Below, one piece after another: positions 47,696 to 58,191 of a DNA stretch of 64,000 nucleotides (positions are counted from its first letter, which is position 1; each line of letters begins with the position of its first letter). Where the stretch lies: the NCBI RefSeq assembly GCF_004323735.1, contig NZ_CP036455.1, positions 3,281,101 through 3,345,100 on the forward strand, given 5' to 3'. The translations under genes were made by a program, and so were the position numbers. Below the pieces are notes generated by a model. The model saw only the letters and a program-made list of their open reading frames with translations. It was not told where the DNA came from and made no database searches. Origin of the DNA: Streptomonospora litoralis. Its GTDB lineage: Bacteria; Actinomycetota; Actinomycetes; Streptosporangiales; Streptosporangiaceae.

Positions 47696-47922
47696 GCCCC
47701 TCCGGCTGCCGCAGGCGGCGCCCGCGCCGCGCGGCCCGGGGTCGCGCGCACTCCGCTGTTGACGCGGCGGCGCTTTCGTGTCCGTATAGAGGGGACATGT
47801 TCCCTAGAGAACCGGCGGCACCGCCGGCCCTTTCGGCCGGGGCCGTCGGCCGCACGAACCCGGCGGGCCGGGTAGGACGGCCCCGGCCCGCTGGGCGGGC
47901 CGGAACCCTCGATCCTTCGAAC

Positions 47923-48381
47923 CTACCTCCGGCCCTCCTTCGGGTCTGCCCCGGCCCGCTCCGTCTCCACCGAGGCGAAGACGACGAAGACCAGGGCGAA
48001 GAGGGCTACTCCGACGGCGACCGCCCCGCCGGCTGCGGGAAGGACGTCGCCGGGGCCGCTCGCCACCCACCGGCTGAGGGCATAGCCCACGACACCGGCG
48101 ACGGCCAGCGAACCCAGTGCGATCACCGAGAGCAGCGCGAGCAGCTTCCCGTCGGTCCACGGGCCCGGGCGCATCCGGGCCGCGCGCAGGGCCGCCGACC
48201 CGGCGGTGAGCCGGGCGACCCAGACGACCTCCGATGCGGCTGCGGCAAGGGCGCTCCATCCCGGCCGGGTCTCCTCGCGGAGCCGGACGAGCTGGTGATC
48301 GGTCCAGAGGCGGTAGTAGCGGGCCCACCCCACATGGAGCGGCTGTCGGTGTCCCAATGGCTGTCGGTACGAAACCAGCAT
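47923..48381 (-). CDS. Hypothetical two-helix membrane protein
   Basis: A 152-residue protein with about 80 hydrophilic, Arg-rich residues, then two membrane segments (LLALLSVIALGSLAVAGVVG and AVAVGVALFALVFVVFA) and a short charged tail. GGGAG seven bases before ATG 48381 gives the start. I do not recognise the family. It is convergent with the GntR gene and divergent from msrB. Confidence 0.65.
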   Translation of the reverse strand: MLVSYRQPLGHRQPLHVGWARYYRLWTDHQLVRLREETRPGWSALAAAASEVVWVARLTAGSAALRAARMRPGPWTDGKLLALLSVIALGSLAVAGVVGYALSRWVASGPGDVLPAAGGAVAVGVALFALVFVVFASVETERAGADPKEGRR

Positions 48382-48559
48382 TGTCACACTCCCGGCTGAC
48401 AGTAGCCTCATTACGTTCCGTACCCGGACCTGGTTGCGACGAACTTCTCAGCAGCGAAGAAACAGACATTCATCGGCCCATGGGGTGTTGACCGCCTTCT
48501 GACGGCCCATTGCCTCCTCAACCGGGCGAACCCGCGCGAATGCCGGTAGCGTCACCGGT

Positions 48560-48982
48560 ATGGATGAGAAGACCGGGCCCGTGCACAAGTCCGACGAGGA
48601 ATGGCGGTCGGCTCTCGGCCGCGAGGAGTTCGCCGTGCTGCGCCAGGGCGCCACCGAGCGGCCCTGGAGCGGCGAGTACGTCTCGACTACGGCCACCGGC
48701 GTCTACCGCTGCCGTGCCTGCGGCGCCGAACTCTTCCGCTCCGCGGAGAAGTTCGAGTCGCACTGCGGCTGGCCGAGCTTCTTCGACCCCGCCGAAAGCG
48801 AAGCGGTCACCCTGCACGAGGACCGCTCGCTGGGGATGGTGCGAACCGAGGTCCGCTGCGCACGCTGCGAATCCCACCTGGGCCACGTGTTCTACGGCGA
48901 GGGCTACGACACGCCCACCGACGCCCGCTACTGCATCAACTCGATCGCCCTCACGCTGGAGGCAGACGACTCAGTGCAATAG
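48560..48982 (+). CDS. msrB: Peptide-methionine (R)-S-oxide reductase MsrB
   Basis: A 140-residue MsrB. Two zinc-binding CxxC pairs occur in YRCRACGAELF and VRCARCESHLGHVF, the substrate block is HCGWPSFFDP, and the catalytic cysteine lies in RYCINSIAL near the end. It repairs Met-R-sulfoxide in proteins with thioredoxin. Single gene with ATG at 48560. Confidence 0.94.
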   Translation: MDEKTGPVHKSDEEWRSALGREEFAVLRQGATERPWSGEYVSTTATGVYRCRACGAELFRSAEKFESHCGWPSFFDPAESEAVTLHEDRSLGMVRTEVRCARCESHLGHVFYGEGYDTPTDARYCINSIALTLEADDSVQ

Positions 48983-49114
48983 CATCCTCCATCATGGATT
49001 CACTCGGCTGGTGATCCCCGTTCCTCCAGCCGTTACGATCGCTGCGACCGCCATCGCGCGCGCAGCAGCGCACGGAGCGGGTCCACGGCGGCCCGCCCTC
49101 GACGGAAGTTGGCA

Positions 49115-49771
49115 ATGACCGAACACGACCGGCATACCCCGGCCCCCTCCCGTGCTCCCGGCCGCCTCCGACTCGGCCTGGCCCGCGGCTCGGCGCCGTG
49201 GCTGCTGCCCGCGTTCGCCCTGGTCGTCGTGGCCTTCGTCGTTCCGGGACTGCTCCTGCTGGCGATCCCGGCGGGTGCGCTGGCACTGGCGATGGTGTGG
49301 TTCTTCCGCGACCCCGAGCGCACCGCCGCCGACGCCGGGTTCGCCTGCGCCGCCGACGGTGTCGTGCAGTTCATCGATGCCCAGCCCGACGGACGCACCC
49401 GCGTCGCCGTCTTCATGAACCCCCTCAACGTGCACGTCAACCGTGCTCCGCTGGAGGGTGCGGTCACTGGGATCGAGCACCGCCCCGGCGGCTTCCGACC
49501 CGCATTCGACAAGGACAGCGAGCGTAATGAGCGCGTCATCTGGACCTTCAAAACCGAGATCGGTGAGGTCACGGTCGTTCAAATCGCCGGCGCGATGGTC
49601 CGGCGTATCGTCCCGTATCTCGCTGAGGGGCAGAAGGTGGAGAAGGGGCAGAGGATCGGCCTCATCCGCTTCGGCTCACGGGTCGACGTCTACCTTCCGG
49701 CGGGGGTCGCCCCGGCGGTGGAGGTCGGGCAGCAGGTCCGAGCCGGAGAAACCCGTCTCGACCGCGGCTGA
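49115..49771 (+). CDS. psd: Phosphatidylserine decarboxylase, short actinobacterial type
   Basis: A 218-residue PS decarboxylase making phosphatidylethanolamine. Two membrane segments near residues 30-65 precede WFFRDPER, and FMNPLNVHVNRAPLEG, FDKDSERNERV and VVQIAGAMVRRI are family blocks. The self-cleavage site that forms the pyruvoyl group is the Gly-Ser of IRFGSRVDVYLP. GGAAG six bases before ATG 49115 sets the start. It is followed directly by pssA, the enzyme that makes its substrate. Confidence 0.91.
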   Translation: MTEHDRHTPAPSRAPGRLRLGLARGSAPWLLPAFALVVVAFVVPGLLLLAIPAGALALAMVWFFRDPERTAADAGFACAADGVVQFIDAQPDGRTRVAVFMNPLNVHVNRAPLEGAVTGIEHRPGGFRPAFDKDSERNERVIWTFKTEIGEVTVVQIAGAMVRRIVPYLAEGQKVEKGQRIGLIRFGSRVDVYLPAGVAPAVEVGQQVRAGETRLDRG

Positions 49772-49859
49772 GGCGAGGCGCCCCGCTTTCGAGGGCACGT
49801 CGGCGGCCGCACCGGCCGGCGAGGCCGCCGGCGGCCCGGCGCCGCGGCTGCGGCTCGCC

Positions 49860-50612
49860 GTGGCCGACTATCTGACCCTGGGCAACGCGCTGTGCGGCTT
49901 CATGGCGGTCTGGCAGCTCGCGGCGGCCCAGTCCGCCCAGCTCGCCGGCGCGGGACCGCTCGACCGCGGCGCCATCGCCTCGGCGGTGGTGCTGCTGCTC
50001 ATCGCAGCCGGCTTCGACCTGTTCGACGGCCGGGTGGCGCGCAAGCTCGGCGGCAGCGGCATGGGCGCCGAACTGGACAACCTCGCCGATGTGATCAGTT
50101 TCGGCTTCGCTCCCGCGTTCTTCGTGGTGGCCTGGGGAACGTTCGTCGGCGACGGCGGGGCGCTGCCCATCGCGGCCGCGGCGGCGGTGCTGCTGGCGGT
50201 CGTCGTGCGCCTGGCGCGATTCTCCTGCCAGAGCCCCGGCTGCGGCAGCTTCACCGGACTGCCCAGCCCCTTCGGCGCCATGGCGGTGATCACCGTCGTC
50301 CTGCTCGACCCGCCGGTCCTGCTCGGATCGCTCGCGGTGCTGGCGCTGGCCTGGCTGATGGTCAGCCGCGTGGAGTACCCCAAGCCGAGCGGCCGCCTGG
50401 CCTATGCGGTGCTGGTGTGGATCGCCGGCAGCGTCGGCTGCCTGGCCGCGTGGGCGATGGACGCCCCGGCGGGCGACACCCTGCTCTACTCGGGATCGGG
50501 CCTGGTCCTGGTGCTGCTGGCGGGGGTGCCGGTGTACCTGCTGGCCACGCGCCGCCACACCCGAGCCGCGCAGGGGCCGGTGCTGCCACCCCAGGGCGGC
50601 CCGGGGGACTGA
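49860..50612 (+). CDS. pssA: CDP-diacylglycerol-serine O-phosphatidyltransferase
   Basis: About 250 residues from this GTG. It is a CDP-alcohol phosphotransferase with the motif DGRVARKLGGSGMGAELDNL and then AD, plus some seven membrane segments. It makes phosphatidylserine for psd. The start is a problem: between the psd stop (49771) and GTG 49860 the same frame is open and looks protein-like (RLRLA just before VADYLTLGNALCG), but has no ATG, GTG or TTG. Homologues usually begin 15-25 residues before ADxLTLGN. Either this GTG is used or a rare start lies upstream. Confidence 0.88.
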   Translation: MADYLTLGNALCGFMAVWQLAAAQSAQLAGAGPLDRGAIASAVVLLLIAAGFDLFDGRVARKLGGSGMGAELDNLADVISFGFAPAFFVVAWGTFVGDGGALPIAAAAAVLLAVVVRLARFSCQSPGCGSFTGLPSPFGAMAVITVVLLDPPVLLGSLAVLALAWLMVSRVEYPKPSGRLAYAVLVWIAGSVGCLAAWAMDAPAGDTLLYSGSGLVLVLLAGVPVYLLATRRHTRAAQGPVLPPQGGPGD

Positions 50613-50690
50613 ACGAGCGCGCCGGCGCCGCGGACGCCGGGGGCGCGCTCGTCCGCGCCCCCGGAACGTACCGGGACCGGGCGCAGGCCT

Positions 50691-51401
50691 TCAGGCCAGG
50701 GCCTCGACGAGTTCGGCGGGGCTCTTGCGGCGGCCGGTGTAGAACGGAACCTCCACGCGGGTGTGGCGGCGCGCCTCCGCGGCGCGCAGGTGGCGCATCA
50801 GGTCGACGATGCGGTACAGCTCGTCGGCCTCGAAGGCGAGCATCCACTCGTAGTCGCTCAGCGCGAAGGTCGAGACCGTGTTGGCGCGCACGTCCGGGTA
50901 GGGCGCGGCCATCTTGCCGTGCTCGGCCAGCATCGCGCGGCGCTCCTCGTCCGGCAGCAGGTACCACTCGTAGGAACGCACGAACGGGTAGATGCACAGG
51001 TGCTCGCCCGGTTCCTCGCCGGCGAGGAAGGCCGGGACGTGGGCGCGGTTGAACTCGGCGGGGCGGTGCAGGCCCACCACCGACCACACCGGCGTGCTCA
51101 CCCGTCCCAGCCGGGTGCGGCGGAAGGAGGTGTACATCTCCTGCACCGCCTCGGAGGTGTCGGCGATCCACCAGAACATCATGTCGGCGTCGGCGCGGAA
51201 GCCCTGCACGTCGTAGCAGCCGCGGGTGGTCACGCCCTTGTCGGCGGCGCCGTCGAACAGCGCGCCCAGCTCCCGGCCCACGGCGGCGCGGTCGGCGCCC
51301 GCCAGGTCGCCGGCCTTGAACACCGACCACATGGTGTAGCGGATGAGCCGGTTGAGGTCCTGGGCGTCGTCCGCGCCCTGGCTGTGCTGCCCCGTTGTCA
51401 C
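50691..51401 (-). CDS. hemQ: Coproheme decarboxylase HemQ
   Basis: A 236-residue chlorite-dismutase-fold protein. [51 protein letters not shown] and [17 protein letters not shown] are the HemQ landmarks. It turns Fe-coproporphyrin III into haem b, the last step of the coproporphyrin-dependent route. GTG 51401 has AAGGAG six bases upstream and overlaps the hemY stop by four bases (GTGA). Confidence 0.93.
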   Translation of the reverse strand: MTTGQHSQGADDAQDLNRLIRYTMWSVFKAGDLAGADRAAVGRELGALFDGAADKGVTTRGCYDVQGFRADADMMFWWIADTSEAVQEMYTSFRRTRLGRVSTPVWSVVGLHRPAEFNRAHVPAFLAGEEPGEHLCIYPFVRSYEWYLLPDEERRAMLAEHGKMAAPYPDVRANTVSTFALSDYEWMLAFEADELYRIVDLMRHLRAAEARRHTRVEVPFYTGRRKSPAELVEALA

Positions 51402-52897
51402 GGATGGCTCCTTGTCTCGTCGTTGCTGGTTGCATCCGGCGCCCGGCCGTCGGCGGCCGCGGGCACCGAGGCCAGCACGTCCTCGACGGCCCGGGTGGCG
51501 CCGGCGATGCAGGCGGGAACGCCCACACCGTCGAAGGCGGCACCGCACACGGCGAGTCCGCCCAACCCGGCCACCCCGGCTCGAATGCGTTCCACCCGGG
51601 CGCCGTGGCCGGTGTCGTACTGGGGCAGCCCGCCGCCCCAGCGGGTGACGCGCTGCTCGGTGGGCGCGCCGGTGACGCCGCATACCGCGGCGAGGTCCGC
51701 CGCGGCCAGAGCGGCGAGCTCGCCGTCGCTGCGCTGCAGCAGGGACTCTTCGCCCGCACGTCCGATCGAGCAGCGCACGATGACGGTTCCGGCGCCGGGG
51801 TCGGGGTGCGCGCCCGCCAGCTCCTGGGCCAGCCAGGGCCACTTGCGGCTGCTGAAGGTGGCGGCCTTGATGCTCAGCCCCTCGCGGGCCGACACCAGGA
51901 AGCCGCTGCCCTCAGGGACCCGGGCGAACGCGGCGGCGGGGTAGGCCAGGGTGACGACGGCCATGCTCGCGTACCCGATACCGGCCAGGTCCTCGGCGGT
52001 AGAGGCGGCCAGCGGGCGCAGCAGTCTGGCCGCCGCCGGAGCGGGGCAGGCCAGCACGACGCCGTCCGCCGCGACTTCGCGGGGGGCGGCGCTCGGCGCG
52101 TCGGGTGCCGCCGCTCCGACGTCGAGCGACCAGTGCCCGGACCCGGTGCGCGACAGCCGGCGCACGGTCGCCGAAGTCTCGATGCGGGCGGGGCCCTCGG
52201 CGAGCGCGTCGGCGAGGGTCGCGATGCCGCCGCGCAGGGTCGCGAAGGCCGGTGCGCCCGGTCGCGACCGGGCCCGCTGGTCGGCCGCGGCGCGGCGCAC
52301 GGCTCGCGTCAGCGAGCGTTCCTCGCGGGCCTGCGGAGCGAGCTGGGGAAGGGTCGACTCCAGCGACAGCCGCTCGGCGCGCCCGGCGTAGACGCCGCCG
52401 AGCATCGGCTCGACCAGCCTGTCGACGACCTCGCGGCCCATGCGGGCGCCGATGTAGTCGCCGACGGACACGTCCGCGCCGAGCGGCGTGCGCGGCAGCA
52501 CCGGGTCCAGCCCGGCGCGCAGCACACCGGGCACCGAGAGCACGCCGCTGCGGGCCAGCGCGGCCAGGTTGCCGGGAACCCCCATCACCTGGCCCTTGGG
52601 GAACGCGCGCAGGCGGCCGCGGGTGTAGATGGCGGCGGGCAGCGGCGCGGGGTACTCGATCCGGTCGCCGAGGCCGAGCTCGTCGATGAGGTCGAGCGCC
52701 TCCGGCCGCCGTGCGAGCACCGACTCCGCGCCGGCGTCGACCGGCACCCCGGCCACCGGAGACACGTGCAGCTTGCCGCCCACTCGCGGGGACGCTTCGA
52801 GCACGGTCACGTCGGCTCCGGCGCGGCCCAGCCGGTAGGCGGCCGTGAGGCCGGATATCCCGGCGCCCACAACCGCTACTCGGGGTTTCTGCTGCAT
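51398..52897 (-). CDS. hemY: Coproporphyrinogen III oxidase (HemY/CgoX)
   Basis: A 499-residue FAD-dependent oxidase of the HemY family. The dinucleotide motif [15 protein letters not shown] is at about 9-23, followed by [12 protein letters not shown]; the C-terminus has [18 protein letters not shown] for FAD. In Gram-positive bacteria this enzyme oxidises coproporphyrinogen to coproporphyrin, which then gets iron and is decarboxylated by HemQ. It is translationally coupled to hemQ. Ferrochelatase (hemH/cpfC) is not in the window. Confidence 0.92.
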   Translation of the reverse strand: MQQKPRVAVVGAGISGLTAAYRLGRAGADVTVLEASPRVGGKLHVSPVAGVPVDAGAESVLARRPEALDLIDELGLGDRIEYPAPLPAAIYTRGRLRAFPKGQVMGVPGNLAALARSGVLSVPGVLRAGLDPVLPRTPLGADVSVGDYIGARMGREVVDRLVEPMLGGVYAGRAERLSLESTLPQLAPQAREERSLTRAVRRAAADQRARSRPGAPAFATLRGGIATLADALAEGPARIETSATVRRLSRTGSGHWSLDVGAAAPDAPSAAPREVAADGVVLACPAPAAARLLRPLAASTAEDLAGIGYASMAVVTLAYPAAAFARVPEGSGFLVSAREGLSIKAATFSSRKWPWLAQELAGAHPDPGAGTVIVRCSIGRAGEESLLQRSDGELAALAAADLAAVCGVTGAPTEQRVTRWGGGLPQYDTGHGARVERIRAGVAGLGGLAVCGAAFDGVGVPACIAGATRAVEDVLASVPAAADGRAPDATSNDETRSHP

Positions 52898-53140
52898 AGT
52901 CCCAGCTTTCCAGATACCGCGGGCACCTGCGTCCGCAAGAGGTTGTGATCCGGGCGTCGCTGCCGGGAGCGGGTGCGGGCGGCGGCGGGTCGGCGGGCGC
53001 GGACACGGAACGGGCGCGGGTCGGCGGGCGCCGACGGGGTTCGTCGGGAACAGCGGCCACCGGTTCGCGGACGCGGGGCCGTGACCAAGCCGCAATCCGA
53101 GCGGTGCAACGCGCACCGCGGCGGCGGCCGTCGAAGGGGC

Positions 53141-54364
53141 ATGTTCGCCACGCCAGCAAACGCACCGCGTACCCCCCGCCGACCGCGGTCGGCCGCGACT
53201 GCGACCCTCCTACCGTTCGTACTGCTCGTGCTGCTCGCCGCGCTGAGCGGGTGCGCGGGCGGCGGCACCTCATCCGGCGGCCAGTCCGCCGACGCGCCCG
53301 CCGGGGAGTCCGGCGTCGTCGGGCCCGGCGCCGGCGGCGGCCGGAGCGGCGAGGACGGTCAGGGCGGTCAGGGCGTTCAGGGCGGTCGGGGCAACCGAGC
53401 CGAAGGCACCGGCGAGGGCGGAGATTCGGCCGGCTTGGCGGCGGATGTCCCGCTCGCCGAGCGCGACCTGGTGCACACCGCCGACATGGCGGTGGAGGTC
53501 GACGGCGTGCAGAAGGCGGCCGACGCGGCCGCCGACTGGACTCGGTCGGCCGGCGGCTACGTCGCCGCGGAGCAGGTGCAGACCGCCGAGGGGAGCCCGC
53601 CGCACGCCTCGCTGACACTGCACGTTCCCCAGGACCGCTACGAGGACGCCCTGGAGGAGTTCGCGTCGCTGGGCTCGCGCTCCAACCTGGACCGCAACGT
53701 GCAGGACGTCACCGAGCAGGTCGCCGACGTCGACAGCCGGGTCGAGTCGGCCGAGGCGTCGCTGGAGCGGTTGCGCGACCTGCTGGAGGAGGCGGAGTCG
53801 GTCGAGGACGTGCTGGCCGTCGAGCGCCAGATCAGCACCCGCCAGGAGGAATTGGAGGCCCTGCAGGCCCGGCAGCGATCGCTGGCGCAGCAGACGACCT
53901 ACGGCACCGTGCGGCTGGAGTTGGCGCCGCCGGAGACCTACGTGGAGGCGCCCGAGGACGACGGCATCGGGTTCCTCGGGGGTCTGCAGCACGGTTGGCA
54001 GGCGCTGGTCGGCGCCGTCGAGGTGCTGCTGGTGGTAGTGGGCTGGATGCTGCCGTTCCTGCTGGTCGCCGCGGTGATCGGCGTTCCGGGGTGGCTGGCC
54101 TGGCGCCGGCGCCGCCGGGCGGCGCCCGATCGCGCGGCGCGCCAACCGGTTCCGGCGGCGGTAGGGGCAACGCGCGGGACGGCGAACGGCGCAGCCGGCA
54201 CCGCCCATGAGGGCGCCGCCGAACCCGCGGAGGCCACCGGTAAGCCCCAGCCCCCGGACGCGGCGCCCGACGAGTCCCCGGGCGCGTCCGCGGAGAACTC
54301 CCCCGGCGACGACGACGCCGAGCCGCGCTCCGACAAGGACGACCGCCCCGGCACCGACTGCTGA
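53141..54364 (+). CDS. DUF4349 lipoprotein
   Basis: A 407-residue DUF4349 protein. A signal peptide ends in the lipobox LSGC near residue 38, then comes a Gly-rich linker to about 105, the DUF4349 domain with DLVHTADMAVEVDGVQKAA, a long coiled coil (QDVTEQVADVDSRVESAEAS onward), a membrane segment near 305-325 and a disordered acidic tail. Function unknown. AAGGGG lies close to ATG 53141. It is inserted between hemY and hemE and read in the opposite direction. Confidence 0.83.
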   Translation: MFATPANAPRTPRRPRSAATATLLPFVLLVLLAALSGCAGGGTSSGGQSADAPAGESGVVGPGAGGGRSGEDGQGGQGVQGGRGNRAEGTGEGGDSAGLAADVPLAERDLVHTADMAVEVDGVQKAADAAADWTRSAGGYVAAEQVQTAEGSPPHASLTLHVPQDRYEDALEEFASLGSRSNLDRNVQDVTEQVADVDSRVESAEASLERLRDLLEEAESVEDVLAVERQISTRQEELEALQARQRSLAQQTTYGTVRLELAPPETYVEAPEDDGIGFLGGLQHGWQALVGAVEVLLVVVGWMLPFLLVAAVIGVPGWLAWRRRRRAAPDRAARQPVPAAVGATRGTANGAAGTAHEGAAEPAEATGKPQPPDAAPDESPGASAENSPGDDDAEPRSDKDDRPGTDC

Positions 54365-54461
54365 CGCGGATCCGCTGCGCGGCCTTGTGACCTGCCGGGC
54401 GGCGGGTCCGGTCGAAACCCTGCAATAGGCGGCACCGGTCCGACGCGGCTTCTTTCGTCAG

Positions 54462-54512
54462 TCGTGAACTTATGGTCGCAGGAAAGCGCCTTCCGCGACC
54501 ATAAGTTCACGA
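54462..54512. repeat. Long-hairpin repeat, copy 3, between convergent genes
   Basis: Arms TCGTGAACTTATGGTCGC (54462-54479) and its perfect complement (54495-54512), with loop bases GGAA/TTCC that can pair further. Reverse-complemented, it aligns with copies 1 and 2 over about 75 bp, including flank CATCCGGCGATGATCG. Both arms carry a matched change (CGCG to CGTG and CGCG to CACG), keeping the pairing. It lies between the stops of the DUF4349 gene and hemE, where it can serve as a two-way terminator. Confidence 0.85.
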
Positions 54513-54539
54513 TCATCGCCGGATGAACCGGGCGGTCCG

Positions 54540-55571
54540 TCAGTGCTCGGTCCGGGTGTGCACGTACTCGGTGAGGCGGGCCAGGACGTCGGGGTCGGTG
54601 TCGGGCAGCACGCCGTGGCCGAGGTTGAAGATGTGGCCCTCGGCCGCGGCGCCGCCGGCGACGACGTCGTCGGCGCGGCGGGCGACGACGTCCCAGGGGG
54701 CGAACAGCGCGGCCGGGTCGAGGTTGCCCTGCAGCGCCGTGCCCGGCTGCACCCGCTGGGCGGCCTTCTCCAGCGGCACCCGCCAGTCCACGCCGACCAC
54801 GTCGGCACCGGCCTCGCTGAGCAGGCTGAGCAGCTCGCCGGTGCCCACGCCGAAGTGGATGCGCGGCACCTGGAGCTCGGCGAGGCGCTCGAAGATCCAC
54901 GACGTGTAGGGCAGCACGGACTCCCGGTAGTCGGCGGCGCTGAGCGTTCCCACCCAGGAGTCGAACAGCTGCACGGCACCGGCGCCCGCGGCCGCCTGGA
55001 CCCGCAGGAACTCCACCGTGATGGCGGCCAGCCGCTGCATGAGGTCGGCCCACAGCAGGGGTTCGCCGTACATGAGCGCCTTCGTGCGCTCGTGGTTCTT
55101 GGAGGGCCCGCCTTCGATGAGGTAGGAGGCGAGCGTGAACGGGCCGCCCGCGAATCCGATCAGCGGGCGCTCGCCCAGTCGGCTCACGAGCTCGCCCACG
55201 GCCTCGGTGACGAAGGTGACGTCGTCGGGCTCCAGCGGGCGCAGCCGCTTCACGCCCTCGGCGTCGCGGACGGGCTCGTCGACCACGGGGCCCACACCGG
55301 CCTTGATGTCGAGGTCGACGCCGATGGCCTTGAGGGGCACGACGATGTCGCTGAAGTAGATGGCGGCGTCGACGTCGTAGCGGTGCACCGGCTGCATGGT
55401 GATCTCGACGATCATGTCGGGCCGCGCGCAGGCGTCGAGCATGGGCACGTCGGCGCGCACCCTGCGGTATTCGGGCAGTGAGCGCCCGGCCTGGCGCATG
55501 AACCACACCGGTGTGTGCGGCACCGGGAGGCGCCGGCAGGCGCGAAGGAATGGAGAGTCGTGCAGCGTCAC
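54540..55571 (-). CDS. hemE: Uroporphyrinogen decarboxylase
   Basis: A 343-residue HemE. N-terminal [17 protein letters not shown] binds the substrate carboxylates, and [36 protein letters not shown] and [14 protein letters not shown] are family blocks with the catalytic Asp in FSDI. It makes coproporphyrinogen III, the substrate of the HemY enzyme encoded nearby. GTG at 55571; Shine-Dalgarno weak. Confidence 0.94.
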   Translation of the reverse strand: MTLHDSPFLRACRRLPVPHTPVWFMRQAGRSLPEYRRVRADVPMLDACARPDMIVEITMQPVHRYDVDAAIYFSDIVVPLKAIGVDLDIKAGVGPVVDEPVRDAEGVKRLRPLEPDDVTFVTEAVGELVSRLGERPLIGFAGGPFTLASYLIEGGPSKNHERTKALMYGEPLLWADLMQRLAAITVEFLRVQAAAGAGAVQLFDSWVGTLSAADYRESVLPYTSWIFERLAELQVPRIHFGVGTGELLSLLSEAGADVVGVDWRVPLEKAAQRVQPGTALQGNLDPAALFAPWDVVARRADDVVAGGAAAEGHIFNLGHGVLPDTDPDVLARLTEYVHTRTEH

Positions 55572-55969
55572 ACCCCGATCGTGCCACGTGTTCGGGGTGT
55601 CCGCGCCCGCTTGTGCCGCCCGCCCGGGCCGGGGCGGCCCGATCCGGCCGGGCCCGTGCACGCGGCGACAGGGGGTCGAGCACTCCGACACGGCGGGTAA
55701 AAAGGAAGGGGGACACAGCGGCGCGGAGCCGTCGGCCGCGCCAGTCCCAAGATCATTACAAAAGGCCGACACGCCGGAGAAACTCCGCGTGATGGCTCGT
55801 GACTCGTGCCACCGTCGTGGGGTACCCGCCGTCACGCGCCGCAATCGCCGGTGCGCTCCGCTCCGGCGGCGGGACCGCGGACGGGCGCCCCCGCCCACCG
55901 GGTGCGCGGACCGCGGTCTGTCGGTGCTGCCAGTGCCCCGTCAACAAGATTAAGGCTGTCGTTTCCATC
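55572..55969. other. Divergent promoter region of hemE and DUF3000 gene
   Basis: 398 bp with no gene between two divergent starts. The part 55700-55780 is AT-richer (GGTAAAAAGGAAGG, ATCATTACAAAAGG) and is the best place for promoters. No recognised operator. Confidence 0.45.
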
Positions 55970-56551
55970 ATGCCCCCTGTCGGTAGGGTCGATGACGCTC
56001 CGCCCGCGTTCCGACGAGCGGTCGAGAGTCTGCGCGAACCCCCGGTCCGGTCGGAGATCGCGGTCGAGGACATCCCCGCCCCCAAGCGACTCGCGCCGCA
56101 CGCGGCGGCGATGTCGGCCAACGTCCGCTCCGACGGCGAGGACGCCGCGTTCGGACGCCTCATCGTCCTCTACGACCCCCAGGGCACGCGCGACTGGCCC
56201 ACGCCCTTCCGCCTGGTGGTCTGGGTCAGCGCCGATCTGGAGACCGAGATCGCCACCGACCCGCTGCTGGGCCAGGTCGCCTGGTCCTGGCTGACCGACG
56301 CGCTGGAGGCGCGCCGGCTTCCGCACCAGGGGCTCAGCGGCACGGTCACGCGTGCCACGAGCGAGGGGTTCGCCGGAAAAGCCGACCAGCCGGTGACCAC
56401 CGAGCTGGAGCTGCGCGCGTCGTGGTCACCGGAGTCCGAGGAGCTGTCCGCCGACATGGAGGTGTGGCTGGACCTGCTTTCGGCCGCGGCAGGGCTGCCG
56501 CCGGTCGACGTCGCCGACATCACCCCTCGGCGCGGCCGCGCCGAGGGGTGA
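55970..56551 (+). CDS. DUF3000 protein
   Basis: A 193-residue soluble DUF3000 protein found only in actinobacteria and typically encoded between hemE and rnd, as here. Family blocks are PPAFRRAVESLREPPVRSEI, DPQGTRDWPTPFRLVVWVSA and LGQVAWSWLTDALEA. Function unknown. ATG 55970 lacks a close Shine-Dalgarno. It ends 90 bp before rnd. Confidence 0.88.
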   Translation: MPPVGRVDDAPPAFRRAVESLREPPVRSEIAVEDIPAPKRLAPHAAAMSANVRSDGEDAAFGRLIVLYDPQGTRDWPTPFRLVVWVSADLETEIATDPLLGQVAWSWLTDALEARRLPHQGLSGTVTRATSEGFAGKADQPVTTELELRASWSPESEELSADMEVWLDLLSAAAGLPPVDVADITPRRGRAEG

Positions 56552-56641
56552 CCCGGGCGGGAGCCCGGCGGGACCGCCGGGCTCCCGCCCGCGGCGCGCT
56601 CCGGTCACGCCTTCGATACGGCGAGCGCATACCGTGGGGGT

Positions 56642-57928
56642 GTGGCGAACGTGCTGAACTCGAAGACAGGTACCCCGGATCCGGAGAACTCCCGCGGACA
56701 GGACGGGGGGCGCGAGGAGGCCGAGCCCGAGGCGCCGCTGCTGCGCGAACCCCGTGACGGCCTGCCCCCCGTGGTGGCCGACTCCGCACATCTGGCGCGC
56801 GTCGTCGAGGAGTTCGCCGCGGGCACCGGCCCCGTGGCGGTCGACGCCGAACGGGCGTCGGGCTACCGCTACGGGCAGCGCGCCTACCTGGTCCAGCTGC
56901 GCCGGGCCGAGGCGGGCTCGGCCCTGATCGACCCGATCGCCTGCCCCGATCTCAGTGGCCTCGACTCTGCCCTGGCCGGTACCGAGACGGTGCTGCACGC
57001 CGCCCACCAGGACCTGCCCTGCCTCACCGAGATCGGACTGCGGCCGGCCGAGCTGTTCGACACCGAGCTGGCCGGCCGGCTGCTCGGCTACCAGCGGGTG
57101 GGGCTGGGCTCGATGGTGGAGCGGGTGCTGGGTCTTCGCCTGGCCAAGGAGCACTCCGCGGTGGACTGGTCGGTGCGCCCGCTGCCGGAGGACTGGCTGA
57201 CCTACGCCGCACTCGACGTGGAGGTGCTGGTCGACCTGCGCGACACGCTGCGGGCCGAGCTGGAGGAGGCCGGCAAGCTGGAGTGGGCGCGCGAGGAGTT
57301 CGCGTGGGTGCTGCAGGCTCCGCCCAAGGAGCCGCGGACCGATCCGTGGCGCCGCACCTCGGGCATCCACCGGGTGCGCAACCAGCGCGGCCTGGGCGTG
57401 GTCCGGGAACTGTGGACCGAGCGCGACCGCGTCGCCCGCGAACGCGACATCTCCCCGGGCCGGGTGCTGCCCGACGCCGCCATCGTCGAAGCCGCGACCG
57501 CGATGCCCGCCACCGCGCCGGAACTGACCGCCATCAAGCCCTTCAGCGTCCGGCTGGCCCGCCGCTACGTGCCCACCTGGCTCAAGGCGATCAACCGTGT
57601 GCGCGCCATGCCGGCGGCCGAGTTGCCCCAGCCCAGCGCCCCCGGCGACGGCCCTCCGGCGACGAACCGCTGGGCCGACCGCGACCCGGCCGCCGCGCGC
57701 CGACTGGAGGCGGTGCGCGCGGAGCTGTCTGCCGTCGCCGAGCGGATCACGATGCCCACCGAGAACCTGCTGCAGCCCGACACGGTGCGGCGGCTGGCGT
57801 GGAGCCCGCCGCAGAGCGTGGAGGCGGACTCCGTGGCGGAGCATCTGCGCGAACACCACGCCAGGGACTGGCAGGTGGCGCTGACGGCCGAGCAGCTGGC
57901 CGAGGCCCTGCGCCGGGCCGCCGGCTGA
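56642..57928 (+). CDS. rnd: Ribonuclease D
   Basis: A 428-residue 3'-5' exoribonuclease. DEDD motifs are VAVDAERASGYRYGQRAYL (Exo I), LHAAHQDLPCL (Exo II) and YAALDVEVLVDL (Exo III); two HRDC-like domains follow, with ELWTERDRVARERDISPGRV. It trims tRNA and other stable RNA ends. GTG start at 56642. Confidence 0.92.
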   Translation: MANVLNSKTGTPDPENSRGQDGGREEAEPEAPLLREPRDGLPPVVADSAHLARVVEEFAAGTGPVAVDAERASGYRYGQRAYLVQLRRAEAGSALIDPIACPDLSGLDSALAGTETVLHAAHQDLPCLTEIGLRPAELFDTELAGRLLGYQRVGLGSMVERVLGLRLAKEHSAVDWSVRPLPEDWLTYAALDVEVLVDLRDTLRAELEEAGKLEWAREEFAWVLQAPPKEPRTDPWRRTSGIHRVRNQRGLGVVRELWTERDRVARERDISPGRVLPDAAIVEAATAMPATAPELTAIKPFSVRLARRYVPTWLKAINRVRAMPAAELPQPSAPGDGPPATNRWADRDPAAARRLEAVRAELSAVAERITMPTENLLQPDTVRRLAWSPPQSVEADSVAEHLREHHARDWQVALTAEQLAEALRRAAG

Positions 57929-58191
57929 CCGGAGGGCACCCGCCCGTCCGCCGCGCCGACGCGGACCGGTAGTTTACCCACGAGATAGCGACCTTTGTCC
58001 GCTTCCGACCTAGTTAAACCCACCTTTACCCTACTTTGGGGATAGGTGACGTAATTCACTCGAAACGCGAGGCTGTCAAACGTCCGGGTCAGCCTTCGGG
58101 CGGATTATGTTATGGAATCGTGCTGTTCTTGATGCGAAGCGGCGAAGTCCCGTGGCGTGCGACTGCTGTGTCCGGATGGGTGGTGAGTCTT

